This document shows, one piece after another, positions 58,201 through 64,000 of a DNA stretch of 64,000 nucleotides; position 1 is the stretch's first letter, and each line of letters starts with the position of its first letter. This stretch comes from Gnetum montanum (taxonomy: Eukaryota; Streptophyta; Gnetopsida; Gnetales; Gnetaceae), in assembly GCA_015680685.1 (NCBI GenBank), contig MNCI01004792.1:336558-400557 (forward strand). Reading direction: 5' to 3'. Both the position numbers and the translations under genes were made by a program. Under the pieces are notes generated by a model that was not told where the DNA came from, ran no database searches, and saw only the letters and a program-made list of their open reading frames with translations.

Positions 58201-60587
58201 CTTATACAAAACATTCACTAGGATGTATTGCTCTACCAACTTTCAAGATACCTAATAGGATGTTTCCAGTGGAGCTAGTAAATCTTAAACTATATATTTA
58301 GAAGCTATTAAACAAAGGTAAAATCTGACCAAGTTCTTATCTTAGGTTGTACCATTGTTCTTTGTAAAAACGAATGATGACAGTTAGAGGTTGTGTATAG
58401 AAAATAGATAGCTTAATTAGGTCATAATTAAAAATCAATATGCTTTACCTAGGATTGATTATTTGTTTTATCACTTGAGAAAAGATAAGAGGTTCTATAA
58501 GATTAATTTGAAGTTTCATTATCATGAAGTTAAGGTGCAAGAGAAATATGTGCCTAAAAAAGCTTTCAAGATACATTATGCATATTATAAGTTCTTAGTT
58601 ATGCCATTTGGACTCATTAATATACCAATAGTTTTTATAAACTTCTTGAATAGTGTATTATTTCATTACTTATATTATTTTATTATTATCATCATTAATG
58701 ATAATTTTATTTACTCTAGGTATGGAAATACACATAAGCAACAATTGAGTACAATGTTTTAGAATTTGAGAGATTAGTTTTTATATGCTTGTGCTTCTAA
58801 CTATACATTTTGAAAAAACATATTAAATTTCTTAGTTATATGATTTTCAAGAGTAGCTATAGTTGTGCCTTCTTCTAAGGTAATAGTGGTTGATTTAACC
58901 TATTCCAACTTCGATGAATGAAGTTAAAATTTTCTTAGATTTAGTAGGATATTACAGGAGATTTGTAAAGGATTTTTCTAAGGTTGTAACACTTTTACAT
59001 CAGTTGCTTAGGAAAGACTATGTTTTCTCTTGGTTAGATGCTTATTAGAGGGCCTTTAATGAGTGGAAATAGAGGTTGATCATAATATCTATCTTCATCC
59101 TACCAATTCCTAGAAATTTTTATTATGTGTACTTGGATGCTTCAAGAGAGCATTTAGATGGTTTTCTCATATAAGATGAAAAGGTGATGGCCTATGCTTC
59201 CAAATAGCTAAAATCATATGTGACCAGATGTCCAACTGATGATCTATATATTGGTGTCATTATCTATATTCTTAAGATTTAGAGGCATTACTTGTATGGA
59301 GAATGGATTACATTTTGAACTAATCATAAGAGTTTGCAATACATTATGAATGAGCCACAACTGAACATTAGATAGAGGCAATGGATAGAGTTGTTAGTAG
59401 ATTTTGATTTCATAGTGCATTATCATCCAAGAAAAATGAACAAGATTGTAGATGCACCAAGAAAGATAGCTAGGAAACTCTATAGTCTTACTATCATGTC
59501 TAGTATTACAAATGATATAACTTCATAATAGATTTCAAATCCTTAGTGCCAGGAGAATATTGTAATTATTTCTTTAATGGAGTTGATGTTCTCAATTGAT
59601 AGTTTCATTTTGTTAAGGTTTAGGAATAGGATGTATGTACTATCTATATTCAAATAGAAGCTACTTGATAAAGCTTATAGTATCAAATGCACATAGGAAG
59701 CAATAAGATATATTACAACATTAAGAGATAGTACTGGTGATTTGGTATAGAGAAAGATATAGGTGAATATGTGGTTAAATGTTTGATATATTAATAGATC
59801 AAAGAAGAGAATCATAGGCCTTGTGATTATCATCATCCAATGATCATTACAGTGTGGAAATGAAAAATAATTGACATGGATTTCATCACTCATTTGCCTT
59901 GTACTAGGAGTAAGAAGGATTTCATTCTTATGATCATACATCTTATTATCAAATCTTTACACTTTATGCTACAAAAAATTAGCTATTATAGAAGATATTA
60001 TCTAGTTATTCTTGTTAAATATTATTAGATTACATGAAGTTTCAACTAATATTCTATTAGAAAAAGATCCTAAATTTACTTCTATAGTTTGACAATCTTT
60101 TTAAAAGAGTCTAGATTATATGCTAAATCTCAACTCATGTATCTCTTAGATAGATAGTCAAATAGAGAGGATGAATTATATCCTAGAGGATATGCTTTAG
60201 GCATATGCGTTGGATTATAGTGATATCTAAGGTAGAGTTCTTTCATTAGTATAGTAATAGGTATTAGAGTAGCTTGAAAAAAACATTTATGAAATGTTAT
60301 ATGATAGACATTATAGTATATCTCTTTGTCAGAATTTCATAGAGGACAAAAAAAAAAAAGACCAAGATAAAAATCACTAATAAGCTTCAACCTAATGTCA
60401 GTTTTGTAGAAAAGCTAGTAAAAATTTTTGAGTGTATGAAAAGATGATTGAGAGGTAATGTCATCCCAGTGGTAAGAGTTATCTATAAAAGATACAAAGT
60501 TTAAGAAGCAGCATGGGAAGTGAAGAAAATTTTGTATATTACATACCCTAAGATCTTCTAAGAAGAATATTCTTAAGAAGAGGAAAA
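58200..60587 (+). pseudogene. E8 gypsy pol: RT, RNase H, integrase, chromodomain-like tail
   Basis: Readable in order on the plus strand. RT: NRMFPVELVNLKLYIQKLLNKGK, KNQYALPRIDYLF-like text, YKINLKFHYHEVKVQEKYVP, FLVMPFGLINIPIVFI (58463-58762 open). RT connection and RNase H: FLDLVGYYRRFVKDFSK, YYVYLDASREHLDGFLI, SLQYIMNEPQLNIRQRQWIELL, VHYHPRKMNKIVDAPRKI. Integrase: IIRLHEVSTNILLEKDPKFTS, SQIERMNYILEDML. Tail: NVIPVVRVIYKR..QEAAWEV. Many TAG/TAA codons interrupt and the YxDD site is lost (IIINDNFIYS). Confidence 0.8.
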
Positions 60588-62692
60588 TGTAATACCCCTC
60601 CTCTAGATATCCCTTAACTTATGGTATTATTTTAGTTTAAACTTGTTATACCCATTTTTTTAGTTTAACTTTGACTGAGGAAAAAGTGGTTTCAACATTG
60701 TTATATCTAGGTTCAAGCATCAAAGTTCTTAAAATGGCATCATAGGATACATTCATAGCTCTTAGAGGGCTTTAGAAACCATTCTAACAAATGAATATTA
60801 ATTTTGGAAACTTTAGAAAATTTAAGAAACAAAACTATTTCTAAGTTCTAAAGGTAATGTTACTGCATTAGCATCATTCCTAGATCATTGTCCTCATGTC
60901 ATCTTTATCAAATGTACTTTAAAGCCTATTTTTTAACTCTATAGGATCCAAAATGACTCATGTACATTAATCTAAGCATGAAAGAAATTATTTTATAGCA
61001 TTTTGAACAAGTTTATCAAGCACTAAGAAAAAAAATTATAAATCTAGGTGATGTTGATGCTAGCACTATAATTAACATCACCATTGGCATCAGTTACAAA
61101 AACACCATTTTTAGAGTAGTTTGGGCTTCCAAAAGCTTCTAATTATGGATCATAATCATCTCCAAGAGAATGGACATTACTCTAGGTAGTTTTGATAGCA
61201 TTTAGAGGCTTAAAATAAGGTTTTTTGACTAAGTGATACTTTAGTGATAATAAAGCTAGTATCAACATCAACATCACTTTTCCTAGTCAATTGTTTAGCA
61301 TGTATTACAAATTTTTCTTTCAATCTATAAAATTTTCTAAATATAGATATGTAACATGGACAAGCACAAGTAGCATCATCATTAGCATCACCTACCTTGA
61401 AGAAATGTTCCACATGTATCATAAGTTTTTTTCTGACATGAATATGTTTTAAATTATGTATAGGTGACACACATACATACATGTAGCATCAACATCAACA
61501 TTTGTTGGTGATAAAAACATATATATTTGTATTACTTGGTGATGTTATTGTTCATATGAGCATCACCTATCTTATTCAAATCTACATCAACATCATTAAT
61601 CTACACTTCAACTTCTAGATTTCAAAATGAACTCTAAGTTAGCTACACTTAACTTTGGGGTCACATTTGGAAATACTAACATTATAAGTACTATAATAAA
61701 ATCAAAATTTAAGAATAGAATTTTGAGATCTAAAGTACTTTTTCTAATTTTTATAGATCTAGAGCATGAGTATTTTCCTTCTTTGCATCTCCCTTATCCT
61801 CTATAGCCATTACAGCTCTTCCTAGTAGTCCACAAGTTTAATTTGATATCGAACTCTTCAATTGAATAAGCACTCATGTTGATGTTAGCATCATCATCAG
61901 TTTGGAAATCCTCACATCACTATTCCAAAGTTAGAATTTATTAGCATCAATGGCACTAGTTTCATAATTAGAATTTTTTCAACTCTAGCATCACTTGTTG
62001 GGTAGTTAGTCATAATAACATCATTTTGACTTCAAATTAATTATGGACCATGTATAAATATTCTCTAATAATATCTTCATCCTAAAAAATTTCAATTTTA
62101 TTGCTAAAATCTACCTTTTTATCACAAATTGGATTTCTATTATTAGTTTTATCTGACTTATGTTTTTTGTTAGCCCTTGTAGTTTTGGCCCTAAATAGGA
62201 GGAAAACTTCAAATATCATTAATAAATTAATTTTAAATACTATAAATGGAGTCCTAAACCATTTTCCACATATCAAGTCTCTTGTTTCTTATCACTTTAT
62301 TCTTTTATTCATTTTTTCATACTTAGATTTTATTTTACATCACTAGTAGTTCATTTCTATACTTAGTTTTTATTCACATAACTTAGCTTTTATTTGCATC
62401 TACTAGGTTTTATCAATTTTATTATCTAAAATTATTATTTTTCATCTATTTAACTATTGTTCATAATTCACAAATGGTAGGATAAGACCATATTTGATTA
62501 GAAGATTGCACCCCATTGTGTCATGATCATTGACTTATTGAGAGGTATACTGATCTAAAGATGATGTCTAATCATAAGTTAGATAGTTAGCATCTTATTT
62601 ATAGAGGTTCTTTTTCAATTTTGAAAAATAATAATATTACAAGAAAAATTTTAATGCTATAAGTATTACCAACAAGTTTCTCTAGTATTACA
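60588..62692 (+). repeat. E8 3' LTR (right end uncertain)
   Basis: AGAAGAGGAAAA (PPT) is followed by TGTAATACCCCTCC, the same type of start as the E3 LTR (TGTAACATCCC). The end is doubtful: ATTACA occurs at 62641 and at 62692. Inside, the words GATGTTGATG and AGCATCA(C/T)CAT recur many times between about 61040 and 61990. No gene is visible within. Confidence 0.5.
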
Positions 62693-62807
62693 AGTGCATC
62701 AACTGGTAGCCTATAGGTTCTTTCCAGTACTTAGAAATTTTCAAACTTTTACCACTTAGTTTATTTTCTATTTTGCACTTAACATTCATTTCTAAGTGTG
62801 TGTAGGA

Positions 62808-63740
62808 GATACTCATTGACATCATGTCTAGCCAAGGTTTTGAATTCTCAAAAAACAATAATATTGGTAAACTGATGAAGATACTGAAGACACAAGTTCT
62901 TGTAGCAATCATAGATTAACATGATTATAAAGTCACATGCATAAAGTGAGAGCTGAAAATACCTCTTTCTAAAAGTGAATTAAGGATAATGATAACATAT
63001 GAGATAGATAATGGCTTGGAACCATTATTTCTCAACCAAAAACATTCCATTAACTAAGATCTGTTTAAAGAGATCATGTTAGCAAAGTACCCCACTATTA
63101 AAGATGAAATTTAGGCACTAATTGGTGCTAATATTTAGCAAAGATATATGGACCGCCTCATGGAACCTTCCAATATCAATTGCAACAACAAGAATTATTA
63201 ATTCCAAGACCAACATAATAAGAGTGGTGGCATTAGCATTCATGATGATGATAAGGATGAGAATCCTCATGCTTCATTGCATATAGAACTCTTCCCTCCA
63301 CACATCACATAACCACAAAGACTAATTCTAAAGTAGGTTAATTTTATCAAATTCACTAATATATTTTCCATTCATATTCCTCAGACTATTGGTCCTATTG
63401 TACCTATCTTCACTACCTTAACTATTATTGCACCATTAAAGATTATCTTACCCCCAACCTATAGCTTATTCCCAAACAAAAATACTATTAATTCAAAATC
63501 TCATTCACAAGTCCAAGATTCCAATATGTTGTTGAATCCCTTCCAATCCTTTTTCTCCTATTCCATCATTTCAACAATTGTAGTTGTCCTTGTCATTTCT
63601 TCAATCTACCCAACATACCTCATAATATAGTATGTTACCATTAGCTTCTATGTCCACCATTTCATCTACCAAGCTAGTTTCACCTACCTACAGCCTAGTG
63701 TTGGTTAATACTTTTGTGTCATCTATCCTAAGAGTTTCTC
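62808..63740 (+). pseudogene. Unidentified decayed reading frame, possibly gag
   Basis: A single plus-strand frame runs about 300 codons from EILIDIMSSQGFEFSK to about 63740. It has about ten TAG/TAA codons where Gln fits and no frameshift. The first half is charged (SINQDLFKEIMLAKYPTIKDE with one stop read as Gln, then GGISIHDDDKDENPH). The second half is rich in Pro, Ile, Ser and Thr (IPQTIGPIVPIFTTLTII), like the middle of the Tat gag proteins. No named domain is seen, and it could be a gag start of another element after the E8 LTR. Confidence 0.4.
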
Positions 63741-64000
63741 TTGAAGTAATGTTGTTACTTCAAGACCCTTCTTCTAGGTTATAAGACAATGAGAATCAAG
63801 CTTGAAGCATGATGTTATTACATGGACAGCATCTTGTAATCTTCATTACACATCTTCTTTTTGATCCTACCCATTGATCCAATTTTCTCAAGTTTCCAAA
63901 GAAATATTATTATCTAATTTCACTAATTATAATGAAAAATCTAATCTTTCCCATCATGTTATCACCTTTTGTAATGAATTCATGCTATCAACCAACTATC
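63741..64000. other. Window end without assignable feature
   Basis: AT-rich text with no frame or repeat that I can name. Confidence 0.4.

Noticed and set aside
1-64000. tRNA, rRNA, snRNA or intact host protein genes
   Set aside because: I found no A/B-box tRNA fold, no rRNA text and no open multi-exon host gene by reading; a covariance-model scan would be the proper test.

Overview
This window is plant nuclear DNA made almost entirely of old, nested LTR retrotransposons. I recognise no intact host gene. AT-rich, CpG-poor sequence, plant-type Ty3/gypsy families (Tat-type, and chromovirus-like elements with Met-tRNA primer sites), an L1-type LINE tail and heavy stop-codon decay fit a seed plant with a very large, slowly purged genome. 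A gymnosperm is my best guess, but that is inference.

Layout. (1) 1-1.8 kb: minus-strand Ty3/gypsy remnant E1 (LTR end, PPT, integrase). (2) About 1.8-8.1 kb: plus-strand element E2 with a Tat-type gag, followed by a long coiled-coil reading frame instead of pol. (3) About 8.75-22.67 kb: plus-strand gypsy element E3, interrupted at 11418-17175 by minus-strand element E4. E4 has LTRs, 5-bp target duplications (AGTAT), PPT and PBS, but no gag or pol. Instead it carries an intronless CCR4/Angel-type nuclease pseudogene plus tandem repeats. (4) 22.9-23.5 kb: 3' end of an L1-type LINE. (5) 23752-57771: minus-strand gypsy element E5. It is split by E6 (25842-33013, gag-only, identical 1073-bp LTR lengths, TSD ATGAG, Asp-tRNA-like PBS) and by E7 (36403-55643, a 19.2-kb Tat-type element with two RNase H domains). 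(6) 57.8-60.6 kb: plus-strand gypsy pol of E8 and the start of its 3' LTR. (7) 62.8-63.7 kb: an unidentified decayed reading frame.

The most interesting items are the E4 gene capture and, in E7, a multi-exon gene on the antisense strand between protease and reverse transcriptase. At five of its six inferred introns the splice sites keep the reading frame. E7 also has three minisatellite arrays at module boundaries that share a TAAACTAG-like core. Nearly all in-frame stops are TAG, TAA or TGA where Gln or Arg would be expected, which is the mark of C-to-T decay at methylated cytosines. Insertion order from nesting: E5 is older than E6 and E7, and E3 is older than E4. LTR divergence, judged by hand, makes E6 the youngest (about 93% identity), then E7 (about 85% over a 245-bp sample).

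All translations and alignments were read by eye. Boundaries given as approximate may be off by tens of bases.
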